A DNA stretch of 64,000 bases from Bolinopsis microptera (GCF_026151205.1 NC_087074.1:1674001-1738000), one strand, 5' to 3'. Counted from the stretch's first letter, positions 44,805-57,227 are shown. The notes: generated from the letters alone by a model not told the origin. Translations and numbers: made by a program.

Positions 44805-47800
44805 TATTAGAATTAGAATTAGAATTAGAATCAAATTTACACAGCAATACAATAGGAATAAAAAATAATTTAAGAAGCTTCAATCTGCTGTGCAGGACAT
44901 CCAAGTCAGTCGAAAACTGTTAGCAGAACACCCTTCTAGGGACATAAGGATATAGTATGTAAAACATAATGAGTAATAACTTAATGAGTGATAAAATAAG
45001 ATATGATTTAACAGTGAACTGTGGGCATGAAGGTAACAATTAAGATTACATAGATGCCCACTTTGGGATTACGTTAGTCATGTTATTTACAGTTATATAC
45101 AGAGAAGTATAGAACAATAATAGATTGGCAATGATAACAAATGGGAACGAATAAAGGAGATGTTTAAAGTTCTATACTTCTGTAAATAGGTCATATATAA
45201 CGCAGGGGGCCTTTCCACCCGACAAAAACTCCAGCACCATAAAATTTGTTTCAGTTGTCACATAGCTAGAGTGTAGAAATAGTCGAAACTATTGTTTATT
45301 TCATAGGATGAGACTCCTTGAATTACATCTGACATAAATTTAGATTTCATACATTGTGAGAATTTTACACTACATTCTATAGTCCTTATGTTCTCTGGAA
45401 TTGTATTCCAACATTTTGCACCTAAATATGTAAAGGTTTTGTGTGTTCTGGATTTGTGAATATAAAGGTTGCACCTCTCAGCATCACGTGATCCTCCGGA
45501 TACATAAGAAAATTTATCTGTGAATGATGATGGTGCAGCCTCATTAAGAATTTTATACATATACGTTGATAGATGGAGTTGTCTTCTTAAGTGTAAGGGT
45601 AACCACTTCATATTTCGATATACATTTACTGATGGTTCCTGCCAATGAACATCCAGAGCAATTTTTGCTACTTTCTTGTATAATATATCAAGAGAATTAA
45701 GTTTGGTTTTGGCAGCCCTACACCATATTATATCCAGGTAGTCAAATTGGGGGAGCATAAGAGCATTTACAAACATTTTTCTATATTTCAGTGGAAGAAG
45801 ATTTTTCGACCTGTATAATGCCCCTATTCTTTTAGCAATTTTTGATTTCACATAATCAATATGGTCTTGAAAGTTCAATAAATTGTCTATCATGAGACCT
45901 AAATATTTTTGAGATTTAGTTTCTTCTATAAATAGGCATTCTTTTTCCAAATCCAGAGGGATTGACAACGTGTCCAGATTAAGTGATCTATCAAATACAA
46001 TGAATGAAGATTTTGCAGCATTTAGTCTCAGCTTGTTGATTCTAAGCCATTCATACACAATTTTCATATCCTTAATTACATTCTCATATATGCCTCGGGA
46101 AACGTTATCAAAATATAGTGCACTGTCATCTGCAAATAAGTAAACAGTAGATTGTGTGCAATTTCTACTGAGATCATTTATGAATAAACTAAATAGAATT
46201 GGTCCTAATATGCTACCCTGTGGCACACCTGTTTTAACAGGGAGTGATGTGCTTACATTACCACGTATTTTGGTGTGCTGCTTTCTGTCCCCAAGGTAGC
46301 TTTTGAACCACTTTATGACAAAGCCATCAACTCCATAATACTTAAGTTTTTTTAATAAAATATTATGGCTTACTGTGTCAAAGGCCTTTTTAATATCTAA
46401 GAATACAATTGCAGGTTTCTTCTGTGATTCCTTTGACGTAAATATTTTATCAAATAGATTAAGCATTAGAAAAGTGGTGGAATGATCTTTTCTAAATCCA
46501 TACTGATGATTGGTAAGCAGTTTATTTGTTTCAACATACTCTGTAAGCTGTTGGTTAACAAAATATTCTATGCATTTTCCAAGTAGGGGGAGTATGGATA
46601 TTGGCCGGTAGTTATTCGGATCATTAGGGTCACCAGTTTTAAGAATTGGAGTGACTGATGCAATTTTACATGCCAACGGCATTGTTCCACTTTTCATACT
46701 AAGGTTTATAATATGAGCTACTGGATCGATGATTTGGGGAATAATATACTTATATACTTTAATGGGCATGATATCGTTAATCGATTTATCTGATGGTATA
46801 CTGAGTATATATTCTTTTACTTGTTCAACAGTCACCTCTTCGAATACAGAGAGTTTACACTCTGTTGGAGGCGGCATATATTCTAGGAAGTCGTCTGAAT
46901 CCTTTTCCTTAATCGATTCTTGTATTATTGTACCAACTGTGGCAAAATGCAGGTTAACTCCGTTAACATTTAAGTTGCTTGGGGAAGAGCTACTTATTTT
47001 TCCAGGTAAGTTTGAAGCATGTTTGATAGTTTTCCAAATACCTTTCAAATCGTTTTTTGCACTTTTCACAGTAAGGTCCTGAACAATATTTGTACGTCTG
47101 TTTTCTTTGGATAATTTTGTCACATAGTTTCTTTGGGGACGATAGTTATCCCACGAAGTAGAGCATTTCTTATGTAGTTCACTTTTTCTGCATTTACATA
47201 TTCCATTAATACAATTACACTTGAATTTGTTTAATTGTCCTAAACACTTTTTATACTTTCTGAAAAGCATCTTCTTCTTCCGTATTTCTGCCAACAGTTC
47301 TTTAGAGGGATTACAAAGAAAGTTACTATTACATTTTATCTGTTTAGGTGGACAGTAATTGTCATACGATTCCTGGATGTGATGATTAAGTCCATCTAGG
47401 GCATGGTCTACATTAGTACAGCTTAGAATATTACTGTAGTTACTGCAGGATCCCAGAAAATAGCTTAAGGCTTTTAGATTGTTTAAGGAGTGGTCTCTGA
47501 TAAGGACCTTCTGGAATTTACTAGCTTTACTTACTTTAAAGTCGAGAACACATTTGAGAGCTTGGTGATCTCCTATTCTATCATCAAGTACTTTACACTC
47601 TATGAAATTAGAGTAACAGTTAGTCATGACAACATCTATTGTGCTCTGCGTTATCCTACCATCTAAGTTTGCAACTCTAGTAATTCCTGTAACAGTCTGT
47701 ATCATTCCAAAGAGCTTCATTGTTATATCTAACTTTTTATAATCTAGATCAGATAAAGAGTTTTGGTTAACATTAACATCGCCAATCCATATTACTTTCT

Positions 47801-48198
47801 TACCTTGAAGTTTCATCATACATTCAGTCATATAATCAAGGAAAGTATCTAGATGACAAAAGTTTTGTGATCTGTAGAAGCAGCAAATGTAAAGATTGGC
47901 GTCCTTGAGTTGTATCCATATAGCTTCGATTTTAGAAAAATCAGAGTAGGTTATATCTAAATTGAGTAATTTGTGGTTAACATTTTGGTTGATCAATATA
48001 CCACACCCTCCTCTTCCTCTATCGTTAGGTCTATCACACCTTATAAAATCAAAGTTTAAGGGGAAGTTAAGTGTACTAGTGTCTATATCAGATTTAAGGT
48101 TTGTCTCATTAATTCCAATTATGTCAAGCTTTTCGCGAAATATTAGCTCCTGTAGTTCGAGAGTTTTTGCCAGATTAGTCAGGCCACCCTGTATATTA
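44805..48198 (-). mobile_element. LINE element B, nested inside element A
   Basis: A 5'-truncated LINE of about 3.4 kb whose ORF2 starts near the beginning of the endonuclease domain and continues through the polymerase to the stop at 45258. A ~430-bp 3' UTR and a hexamer tail (ttctaa on the minus strand, 44806-44830) follow. The element-A sequence on each side can be aligned precisely, with a 3-bp duplication cat at 44802-44804 and 48199-48201. No ORF1 is present. Confidence 0.88.
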
Positions 48199-49160
48199 CA
48201 TGGGTTGTTCAAAGCGTTACGTTTAGATAATTTCGGTTTGTCAAGTTTGAATGCCTCGTCTAGGTGCTTCTGAAAAGTAGTGCAGAAACTACTGAAGTTT
48301 TCAGGAGGATTGGTATGTAGTTCATTATCAATTGATGTGAGAAAGGCGTCTACATTTGAGGTGCTATAGTCGTAATATTGTGCGTGTTTAAGTTTAGGTT
48401 CATCAGCTACAAAATTAAGACAACTATTGATTTGAAAGATGGCATGGTGGTGAGAAACATTGAGTTGCAACGTTCCTGTAAACAACGTGCTTTCGATTTC
48501 ATTAGTGAAAATATTATCAATACAGGATGGTTTACATCCAGGCTTTTCGTGTGTTTGGATAGATATCGTTGGTGAGTACCCTAATCCGAGCATTATGTTT
48601 TCTAATTCTTGTGTGCATCTTCTATTGCCGTTATGGAGGTTAATATTAAAATCACCCATTACATGTACATTTAACTTTGGGAGTTTACCCATAATTACTT
48701 GTAGCTCAGCGAGAAACTCGTCAATGTCTCCACTAGGGGGTCTATAGATTACTCCTACGTTTATAGTTTTAGATTCTTGATGAATAGTCACAAAGAGGCT
48801 TTCTAAATTACTGGTGACGTTTGATACATCTACATTAACGACTGCATTAAAAGCATTGTGAACATAAACTGCAACGCCCGTTCCTTTCGATTTGTTATGC
48901 ATTGTAGTCTGGTAGAAACTATTGAATCCATTAATAGGGTAAACGGAACTCTCTTCTGGGCTAATATTGGTTTCGGCAAGGCCTATGATAGGGAAATTGT
49001 GTTTGAGGCACTCTAATTCAGATATGAGATGGTCGAAGTTGCTTTTATTGCCGTCGATATTCAGGAAGAAAGAGCCACCATTTTTATGAAGATCGGCACT
49101 AAGTTCGTTATTAAATTTGTTGGTGGAGTAAGGCTTACAATATTCTAGAACTTGTGACAT
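45258..49160 (-). CDS. Chimeric LINE ORF (1300 aa): endonuclease A, endonuclease B and polymerase B
   Basis: This frame joins two elements. Residues 1-320 are element A's APE-type endonuclease (LNIDGN, LAETNIS, VIYRPPS, HVMGDFNINL, CIDNIFTN); its canonical SDH motif reads SHH, so it may be inactive. Residues 321-1300 belong to element B: endonuclease (CNIQGGL, IIGINETN, WIGDVNVNQ, TIDVVMTN, IGDH) and a Cys-rich stretch (KCNCINGICKCRKSELHKKC). The reverse transcriptase follows (NNYRPISILPLLGKCIE, FLDIKKAFDTVSHNILLK, KTGVPQGSILGPILF, YLFADDSALYF). The fusion is a by-product of nested insertion, not a designed protein. Element B's polymerase is uninterrupted and may be recently active; its true start lies elsewhere in its family. 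Confidence 0.85.
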   Translation of the reverse strand: MSQVLEYCKPYSTNKFNNELSADLHKNGGSFFLNIDGNKSNFDHLISELECLKHNFPIIGLAETNISPEESSVYPINGFNSFYQTTMHNKSKGTGVAVYVHNAFNAVVNVDVSNVTSNLESLFVTIHQESKTINVGVIYRPPSGDIDEFLAELQVIMGKLPKLNVHVMGDFNINLHNGNRRCTQELENIMLGLGYSPTISIQTHEKPGCKPSCIDNIFTNEIESTLFTGTLQLNVSHHHAIFQINSCLNFVADEPKLKHAQYYDYSTSNVDAFLTSIDNELHTNPPENFSSFCTTFQKHLDEAFKLDKPKLSKRNALNNPCNIQGGLTNLAKTLELQELIFREKLDIIGINETNLKSDIDTSTLNFPLNFDFIRCDRPNDRGRGGCGILINQNVNHKLLNLDITYSDFSKIEAIWIQLKDANLYICCFYRSQNFCHLDTFLDYMTECMMKLQGKKVIWIGDVNVNQNSLSDLDYKKLDITMKLFGMIQTVTGITRVANLDGRITQSTIDVVMTNCYSNFIECKVLDDRIGDHQALKCVLDFKVSKASKFQKVLIRDHSLNNLKALSYFLGSCSNYSNILSCTNVDHALDGLNHHIQESYDNYCPPKQIKCNSNFLCNPSKELLAEIRKKKMLFRKYKKCLGQLNKFKCNCINGICKCRKSELHKKCSTSWDNYRPQRNYVTKLSKENRRTNIVQDLTVKSAKNDLKGIWKTIKHASNLPGKISSSSPSNLNVNGVNLHFATVGTIIQESIKEKDSDDFLEYMPPPTECKLSVFEEVTVEQVKEYILSIPSDKSINDIMPIKVYKYIIPQIIDPVAHIINLSMKSGTMPLACKIASVTPILKTGDPNDPNNYRPISILPLLGKCIEYFVNQQLTEYVETNKLLTNHQYGFRKDHSTTFLMLNLFDKIFTSKESQKKPAIVFLDIKKAFDTVSHNILLKKLKYYGVDGFVIKWFKSYLGDRKQHTKIRGNVSTSLPVKTGVPQGSILGPILFSLFINDLSRNCTQSTVYLFADDSALYFDNVSRGIYENVIKDMKIVYEWLRINKLRLNAAKSSFIVFDRSLNLDTLSIPLDLEKECLFIEETKSQKYLGLMIDNLLNFQDHIDYVKSKIAKRIGALYRSKNLLPLKYRKMFVNALMLPQFDYLDIIWCRAAKTKLNSLDILYKKVAKIALDVHWQEPSVNVYRNMKWLPLHLRRQLHLSTYMYKILNEAAPSSFTDKFSYVSGGSRDAERCNLYIHKSRTHKTFTYLGAKCWNTIPENIRTIECSVKFSQCMKSKFMSDVIQGVSSYEINNSFDYFYTLAM

Positions 49161-49204
49161 TTACAGAATCAAGGGGTCGCTGTTATTGTTATCCGACTTA
49201 CTAA

Positions 49205-49417
49205 TCATATCTTTAAACGGCGCGGGTTGTACTGTTTAAGGATTAGCGCTTTGCACTGACTACAAAAGTAATTTGAGTTGATCACGGTTGCTTCAGAGTT
49301 TTTGAAACATTTTTCATGTATAATGCAATTACATTTAAAACATTCAACAAATTTTTGACCTAAACATAAGCTATTAAGGCAGTGACTGCATTTTTCCTTA
49401 TTTGAGAAAGTTACCAT
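49205..49417 (-). CDS. Element A small zinc-finger ORF (70 aa)
   Basis: It starts at the ATG that overlaps the ORF1 stop (atggtaa) and ends 44 bases before ORF2. Cys/His order is CSHC, then CFKC, then HEKC, then CSQC, a PHD- or RING-like C4HC3 arrangement. The stop-start overlap suggests coupled translation after ORF1. It could alternatively be a third exon-like part of ORF1 cut off by a frameshift. Confidence 0.65.
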   Translation of the reverse strand: MVTFSNKEKCSHCLNSLCLGQKFVECFKCNCIIHEKCFKNSEATVINSNYFCSQCKALILKQYNPRRLKI

Positions 49418-51294
49418 ACCTGGTAACTGTACCCGCCTCCTCCTCTGGCAACTGAACTGAAGGGTCTCCCGTCAACTCTGCTAGTCGGTCCTCTTCGTTT
49501 ATCAACTCCTCGGTGGAGCCTGGAAAATATGGTTTGTTTAATTAGGCCAGCAAGGACCCTAGCACCTAGTTCGTTAAGGTGAAGCGTGTCAGGCCTGTTT
49601 TGTCGATCAACTGTCTTGGACAATTGATGGACCAACATGCCATAATGATCAGCAAAGCCATTAAAACCTTGCACACTCTGAACACCAGAACTCATAGATG
49701 CAAGACCGTTCGTCAGCAGTTCATTAAACAAGTTTACTTTTCTATTCAAATCAGCAATTTTAGTAGGAAGCAGCGGGCAAACAGAAACAAAACATATAGG
49801 GTTCAGCAGCTTAATTTCTTTTATTTTTGTTAACAGCGAACTACATACACTTCTGACGTTACTTTGAGGTTGCTTTATATCATTTATCCCGCACATGATA
49901 ACAACATTGCTGTAGGATTGACAGCTGTAAGGGTCAATGTTGTTGATTATAATAGGCGCCCATTCTTTAAGGCCAGGCATGAGTTCACCAAATGTATTAC
50001 GTTTATTAGTCCCAAACTTGAGCATTCCTGTATTTGAATCTCCTATCAAGATTGTAGAGTTTTTGTTCTTCCAGTTAACTGATCTGAACGTGAGGCTATA
50101 TCTGATATCCTGGGTGACGTTACCTTCTGGAATTGAATGAGTGAAAAAGTCTTGTGATTTTCTTGTCATATGATAGAGTGATCGGTGGGTGGATGTTAGG
50201 TCAGACTTGACACCAGACTTTTTGTCAAGGAACTGGATGGAGCATTCTTGGCCGAGGGACAGTGTGAAAATGGATGATTCGACATCTATAGTGGGCTCGT
50301 CGTCGGATTGGCTGGGAAGTGAACTATTAGGGCCTTCGTACCTATTTATGCGACATGAGTTGATGACAGGAGGTGAAGGATGCCTCTCAGGATGTGACTT
50401 GAAGGTGGGGTGCTGTTCGTAGAATAATTCCTTTTGTAGGACATTGATTTTCTCCAGTATCGGCTGAAGCACCAGGGGGATTGGGGTTGCATCGGCACCA
50501 GATTTGGAACCTGTATACGTGTAAGGAGCTCCGAATGCAACAGTTGAGCGGCCTGATTCAGACACAAATGACGATGACTCTAGTGATGTGGTGATATTTG
50601 AGGCTGTATCTTCATTGATAAATTCTAGTTTGAGGTCGGTGAAGCTTTTCTGATTGTGCTCTATGGTAGTTGTGGGTTCAGGGACAACTGTGGGTGGGTG
50701 GGTGAGTGGGTGGGTGGGTGGTGTGACACGACTAGGATGGACCCAGGGCTGAGAGCTTGATGGTGCTTGGGTGATTTGAGGGCTGCTTGAGGAGGCAGTT
50801 GATTTCTTAAGGTCATCCATACTAGACTGAAGCTCAGTGATCTGATTTTTCATAGTTTTAAGTTTCTCATCAACCTGACCTTCTTGGAGGGTCCGATGTT
50901 GAATATGTAGCTCAATGTCTCCTAGCTTGAGTATTCTCTCAGAAATGGTCTTGGTAGTAGCTCCGAGATCGTTTGTGTTGGATATCAGCGAAGTTAGTTT
51001 CTCCTCCATTTTCATGACAGTTTCTTCAAGATCAGTGTTTTTATTCCTCAGATTAGACATATTGAGAAGTAAAGTCTCGATCTGTTGGTTGTTACGGATG
51101 GTCACGCCAGGGGCACTGAAACAAAGCGGACAGAGCCAATCCTCTATCTGTGTAACAAACTGTTCGGAAATACCTTTTAGATTACAACAATTGCTGTGCC
51201 AGGTTTGAGGGCAAGAGGTACAATCAATAATCCATGAGGTTTTATCACTAGTTCCAGACCATAAACACTTTGAAAAGGAGCATACAAAACCCAT
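49411..51294 (-). CDS. Element A ORF1: PHD finger, coiled coil and SGNH esterase (627 aa)
   Basis: Residues about 5-60 hold a PHD-like finger (CSFSKC, CTSCPQTWHSNCC, WLCPLC). Residues 70-165 are a heptad-rich coiled coil, followed by a Ser/Pro/Thr-rich linker with HPLTHPP repeats. Residues about 410-590 are an SGNH hydrolase: ILIGDSNTG (nucleophile Ser block), MCGINDI (Gly/Asn block) and DTLHLNELGARVLA (Asp-His block). This PHD-plus-esterase ORF1 is characteristic of CR1-like LINEs. It presumably binds element RNA and may act on lipid or acyl substrates, but its role in retrotransposition is not settled. The frame is intact. It starts at Met 51294, immediately inside the element boundary. Confidence 0.85.
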   Translation of the reverse strand: MGFVCSFSKCLWSGTSDKTSWIIDCTSCPQTWHSNCCNLKGISEQFVTQIEDWLCPLCFSAPGVTIRNNQQIETLLLNMSNLRNKNTDLEETVMKMEEKLTSLISNTNDLGATTKTISERILKLGDIELHIQHRTLQEGQVDEKLKTMKNQITELQSSMDDLKKSTASSSSPQITQAPSSSQPWVHPSRVTPPTHPLTHPPTVVPEPTTTIEHNQKSFTDLKLEFINEDTASNITTSLESSSFVSESGRSTVAFGAPYTYTGSKSGADATPIPLVLQPILEKINVLQKELFYEQHPTFKSHPERHPSPPVINSCRINRYEGPNSSLPSQSDDEPTIDVESSIFTLSLGQECSIQFLDKKSGVKSDLTSTHRSLYHMTRKSQDFFTHSIPEGNVTQDIRYSLTFRSVNWKNKNSTILIGDSNTGMLKFGTNKRNTFGELMPGLKEWAPIIINNIDPYSCQSYSNVVIMCGINDIKQPQSNVRSVCSSLLTKIKEIKLLNPICFVSVCPLLPTKIADLNRKVNLFNELLTNGLASMSSGVQSVQGFNGFADHYGMLVHQLSKTVDRQNRPDTLHLNELGARVLAGLIKQTIFSRLHRGVDKRRGPTSRVDGRPFSSVARGGGGYSYQVW

Positions 51295-51301
51295 TTTTAA
51301 T

Positions 51302-52326
51302 AGATTACAAATTCTTACAGCTCAAAACTTGTACAAATATCACTGTATTTTAGAATTCTCTAAGATTATCAAGTACCACTGCCCATACTCCCTTTATGAG
51401 GCTATCAACATTTCAAACCGTGCAACGAGTCTAATGGTTATTCTCCTAAATAAATCAAATACCTTTTTGTTTAATGCAGCCAAGCTTTGGAACGCTGTTC
51501 ATAAAAAAATTTTAACTTCAAGCAATTGCTTAGAAACGTCCATTAGCTTGATAAAACTGAGAACCAAAGCACTATTAATACAAGCACAGGCAGCTGACTT
51601 AAAAGATACTTGGACTCCAAACAATTTTAAATTGCAGTAATCAAATCTAATTGCAGCGGCACACACTTACTATTACTATCATGATTGTACTATAGACAGA
51701 AAATCTTTCAAATCGATTTTGGGCGCTTTTTAAACATTTGTTGTAATGTTTTTAGATAAGTTAAATATCTAAATCTATAAAATTTTTTATCGGAATGAAT
51801 TAATTGATATTTAATAATTTATTCGGTAGGTTTATCTGGTATTGATATTGATTATATTGATATTGTTATTATTGAACAAAGCTAACTCTAGACATAGTTA
51901 ATACTACTTCTTTTAAGAAAGGGACTTGGAGTATAAACGACCAAGTTTGCATAAATTTCTACCCAACCAAGAACTCAGGAGGCAAAGGTGGGTGCGTAAA
52001 CTTTTGGTCTGCACTCTCCGATCCTGTATCACCCTGGATTCTTCTCGACGTATCTTTGTAAAAGTTATATACCTTTTAGTCAATCTCTTGCTACTCCAAG
52101 TCCCCTAAGATATCTGATCTAAAGTTCGTGCTAGTTATATATATATGAAATATATTTTTGTCTGCTTTAATTGGTACTAAATAAAATTGTTGTTTTCTCC
52201 CGACTCACCGGGTAGTTGATACACCTTTCACAAGCAAGAGCCACTTTGGTCTACTTGCTGTGAGGTGTCTCAGCTACATGGGTTGGGGGTCCCCCCTTTT
52301 TTTTTAAATAAATCAAATCAAATCAA
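51302..52326 (+). mobile_element. 5'-truncated LINE 3' end (element C)
   Basis: From the left edge the plus frame reads ILTAQNLYKYHCILEFSKII, SLYEAINISNRATS, FLFNAAKLWNAVHKKI and ends at 51640. This is the C-terminal region of a LINE ORF2. A long AT-rich 3' UTR follows to a tail of aaatc repeats at 52308-52326. The same microsatellite may instead belong to element D, which approaches on the opposite strand. Confidence 0.65.
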
Positions 52327-53804
52327 AATATAATGACACAAACATCATCACACATCATCAAAAATATATCTACTAAAGTTTTAAAAATATCTTAAATCTA
52401 TTGGCCTAAACAACCAAGATAAAATGAATCTAATTTACATACTTTCCACTACTATATAAGTTAATAAAGCGTTTCTTAGCAACATGAGGATGACACACAA
52501 GATATTCATTGTGCTTCTCTTTATTAGTAGCATAATTTAATCCCTCAATCTTTCCTAATACTTCGTCCGAAACATACCAAAAATGAATATCATTTACGGA
52601 TCCGTTTAAAATAGTCTCTTTTTTGAAAGCCTCTAATCTTATTTTAAAACTTAACACAGTCCCACAATTCTTGACATCCGAGGGGAGTTTGTTCCAATAT
52701 GGTCTCACCCTCTCCGGAAGAAAAGAACTGTGGACTTTCTTCATTTTACTGCTACTTTTACTGCATCTACTGTTTGATACCACATTAAGACCAGATCTGC
52801 TCATACTGAACAAACCAGCTCCGTAATTGGCCAAACCACTTATCATTTTAAAAGATTCAATGAGGTCCCCACGTATTCGCCGCTCTGCCAGCGTTGTCAA
52901 ATTGAGGATTTCCAGTCGACGACTGTATGGAAGAGTACCCACCTCGTCAATCAGACGGGTAAACCGCCTCTGGACGCTCTCCAGCTCCAAGATGATCCCC
53001 CAACTTCCATGAGCCGCAACTGGACTCCACAATTGAACACAATACTCTAAATGGGGTCTTATTAAAGCTTTGTAAATGGATATCATCACAGATTTTTCCC
53101 TGATAATCAGATTTCTAACAATCCAACATATCATTCTGTTGGCTTTAGATATTGAAGCCTTAATCTGTTCATTCCAAAGCAGAGAGTTATGGGTTATAAC
53201 TCCCAAGTCTTTTTCCTGTACAGATTCTGCCAATGTAACTCCATTAAGAGAATAACTTGATCTTGGGTTATCGTTAACATCTAAATGCATTACTGAACAC
53301 TTAGTAGGATTAAACTTTAAAAGCCATTTACTCTCCCACATCTCTAGTTCGTTCAGATCATTAGCTATAGTTTCATGCTCGGAGGCATTAGCTATAAGCT
53401 TAAGATCATCAGCAAATATTTTAACTTTACTTTTAATGTTATCTGGTAAATCATTAATAAATAACACAAATAGTAATGGTCCAAGGACTGATCCCTGGGG
53501 AACTCCTGACCATACAATCTTCCACTCTGAAGTTTCACCTTCTACACACACTCTCATAGTTCTATTTGAGATAAAATCTGTAATTACATCTAAAACTTTA
53601 CCAGTTATCCCTAGACTCTCTAGCTTGTTAATCAAGCGATAATGGGGAACAGAATCGAAAGCTTTACTAAAATCAAAATAAAATAAGTCCACAGGAGCAC
53701 CTTCATCTATTAAATTAAGTATAGTGTCGAAAGTCTCCAAAAGATTTGACAAACAAGATTCTCCTTTAACAAACCCATGTTGGTCCTTTGAAATACGGTC
53801 TTCT
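52327..53804 (-). mobile_element. CR1/L2-like LINE (element D), cut by the assembly gap
   Basis: From the gap edge leftward, the ORF2 frame reads DRISKDQHGFVKGESC, FYFDFSKAFDSVPHYRL (motif A), WSGVPQGSVLGPLLFVLFIN (motif B), VKIFADDLKLI (motif C with both Asp), RPHLEYCVQLWSP, and LESVQRRFTRLIDEV, and stops at 52430. This is a complete RT C-terminal half without frameshifts. The upstream part is missing because of the Ns. The residues shown beyond the gap are not part of the protein. Confidence 0.85.
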
Positions 53805-53904
53805 NNNNNNNNNNNNNNNNNNNNNNNNNNNNNNNNNNNNNNNNNNNNNNNNNNNNNNNNNNNNNNNNNNNNNNNNNNNNNNNNNNNNNNNNNNNNNNNN
53901 NNNN
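53805..53904. other. Assembly gap (100 N)
   Basis: Exactly 100 N, the conventional size for a scaffold gap of unknown length. It cuts element D. The sequence on the two sides need not be close in the genome. Confidence 0.98.
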
Positions 53905-53934
53905 TATATGGTATAACAGTAAAGTAGCTTAGTA

Positions 53935-54052
53935 AGCGCTGTGTGTTCATACTATGTATACTGTGCATACTAGTGCATAATGTGCATACTTTGCATACTG
54001 TGCATACTGTGCATACTGTGCATACTGTGCATACTGTGCATACTGTGCATAC
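53935..54052. repeat. Short tandem repeat, tgcatactg type
   Basis: About seven perfect copies of a 9-mer at 53990-54052, preceded by degenerate copies. Confidence 0.9.
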
Positions 54053-54378
54053 TGCAAACAGGGTGTTTTATAAAATATACTGATTTTGATTTATTGTAAA
54101 ATTTGGTACAAATTAAATAACTTTATAAATGTAACAAATATGTTAAAGAATCACTAACACAACAATATGTGACTCAATACTCACCATTTATTAGAGAGCA
54201 CATGTTGACATGACGTGCTCTGACATTACAATTGTGTGCACAGCAAACTGCACCGTGCTCCTTCTATACTATAAGTGATAGCTGAGAAGGATAAGTCTAG
54301 AAGCTCTAACATGAGGTGGTCTCTGTCTAGATCCCGCTAATTACTACTATTACTGTAACACCCCGGAAGAGGCAGGAT
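54053..54378. other. Non-coding spacer
   Basis: AT-rich intron or intergenic DNA. No exon, RNA gene or array was recognised. Confidence 0.45.
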
Positions 54379-54570
54379 CAGTAACAGTCACTAAGTGCTA
54401 AGTATGCAAGGTGCTTAGTAACAGTCACTAAGTGCTAAGTATGCAAGGTGCTTAGTAACAGTCACTAAGTGCTAAGTATGCAAGGTGCTTAGTAACAGTC
54501 ACTAAGTGCTAAGTATGCAAGGTGCTTAGTAACAGTCACTAAGTGCTAAGTATGCAAGGTGCTTAGTAAA
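54379..54570. repeat. 37-bp minisatellite, five copies
   Basis: Near-perfect head-to-tail copies of a 37-bp unit containing gtcactaagtgctaagtatg. No spacers, so not a CRISPR array. Confidence 0.92.
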
Positions 54571-54639
54571 CAATGCACAATGTTGCAGACAGTGTCTCCC
54601 TTGTGTAACCTGTACGTTTGTGTCTGTAACGAGTTTCCC

Positions 54640-54975
54640 TCCCCCAGTTAGAAGAAGACGATGAGAAATGCAGGTGTTACCACTGTAACACCACTGTAAC
54701 ACCACTGTAACACCACTGTAACACCACTGTAACACCACTGTAACACCACTGTAACACCACTGTAACACCACTGTAACACCATTGTAACACCACTGTAACA
54801 CCACTGTAACACCACTGTAACATCACTGTAACACTACTGTAACACCACTGTAACACCACTGTAACACTACTTCCCTCCCCAGTTAGAAGAAGACGATGAG
54901 AAATGCAGGTGCTACCACTGTAACACCACTGTAACACCACTGTAACACCACTGTAACACTACTTCCCTCCCCCAG
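54640..54975. repeat. 11-bp minisatellite interleaved with copies of a splice acceptor and exon head
   Basis: Runs of the 11-mer acaccactgta occupy 54673-54868 and about 54915-54958. Before each run stands a copy of the sequence that also begins the exon at 54976: a cccccag- or ccccag-type acceptor followed by ttagaagaag(a)cgatgagaaatgcagg-like sequence. The acceptors end at 54647 and 54882, and the real one ends at 54975. The first two copies run into the repeat and a stop codon, so they are decoys. Confidence 0.88.
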
Positions 54976-55155
54976 TTAGAAGAAGAGGATGAGAAATGCA
55001 GGTTGTACCAGGACGTTATCACGGTGCTGCTGCGGTGCGCGCACAACCAATCTTTCCACCTCACGCAGTTCCACGCCTCCATCTCTCAATTCGCAGATCA
55101 TCTGGCTGTACTGTACGCGTTCATCGGGGAAGCACAGGAAGACAGCACTGTCCAG
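54976..55155 (+). CDS. Unnamed gene, exon a
   Basis: Acceptor cccccag before 54976; donor CAG|GTTCGT after 55155. 180 nt, phase 0 at both ends. It encodes LEEEDEKCRLYQDVITVLLR and an amphipathic continuation ending EAQEDSTVQ. The codon usage is richer in GC than the introns. It is the first of eight exons that chain in consistent phase, so earlier exons must lie to the left, possibly across the gap. The encoded protein is all-helical and leucine-rich, HEAT/ARM-like in feel, but I recognise no family. Confidence 0.8.

Positions 55156-57227
<2,072 letters not shown>

Larger units (their letters stand above)
42119..51301 (-). mobile_element. CR1-like LINE, element A, interrupted by element B
   Basis: Read from right to left: ORF1 (51294-49411), a small zinc-finger ORF (49417-49205), the ORF2 endonuclease (49160-48199), then element B (48198-44805), then the rest of ORF2 with the polymerase (44804 to about 42729) and a 3' UTR to 42119. 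Removing element B leaves a length of about 5.8 kb. The two ORF2 parts meet at NNP|WITSG with a 3-base duplication (cat). The right edge at 51301 abuts another LINE only seven bases upstream of the ORF1 start, so the 5' UTR is missing. The left end shares its 3' UTR with the fragments at 4415-5510 and 9795-10707. About 260 bp of the ORF2 tail/3' region are deleted relative to those. Confidence 0.85.

Noticed and set aside
45258-49160. A new enzyme with two endonuclease domains
   Set aside because: Element A's polymerase continues at 44804 in alignment with its endonuclease at 48199, so the fusion is a nested insertion.
54379-54570. CRISPR-like array of 37-bp direct repeats
   Set aside because: The repeats abut with no spacers and lie in animal DNA; it is a minisatellite.
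54526-54940. Minus-strand ORFs with VTVVLQWCYSG-type repeats
   Set aside because: Direct translation of the 11-bp array.
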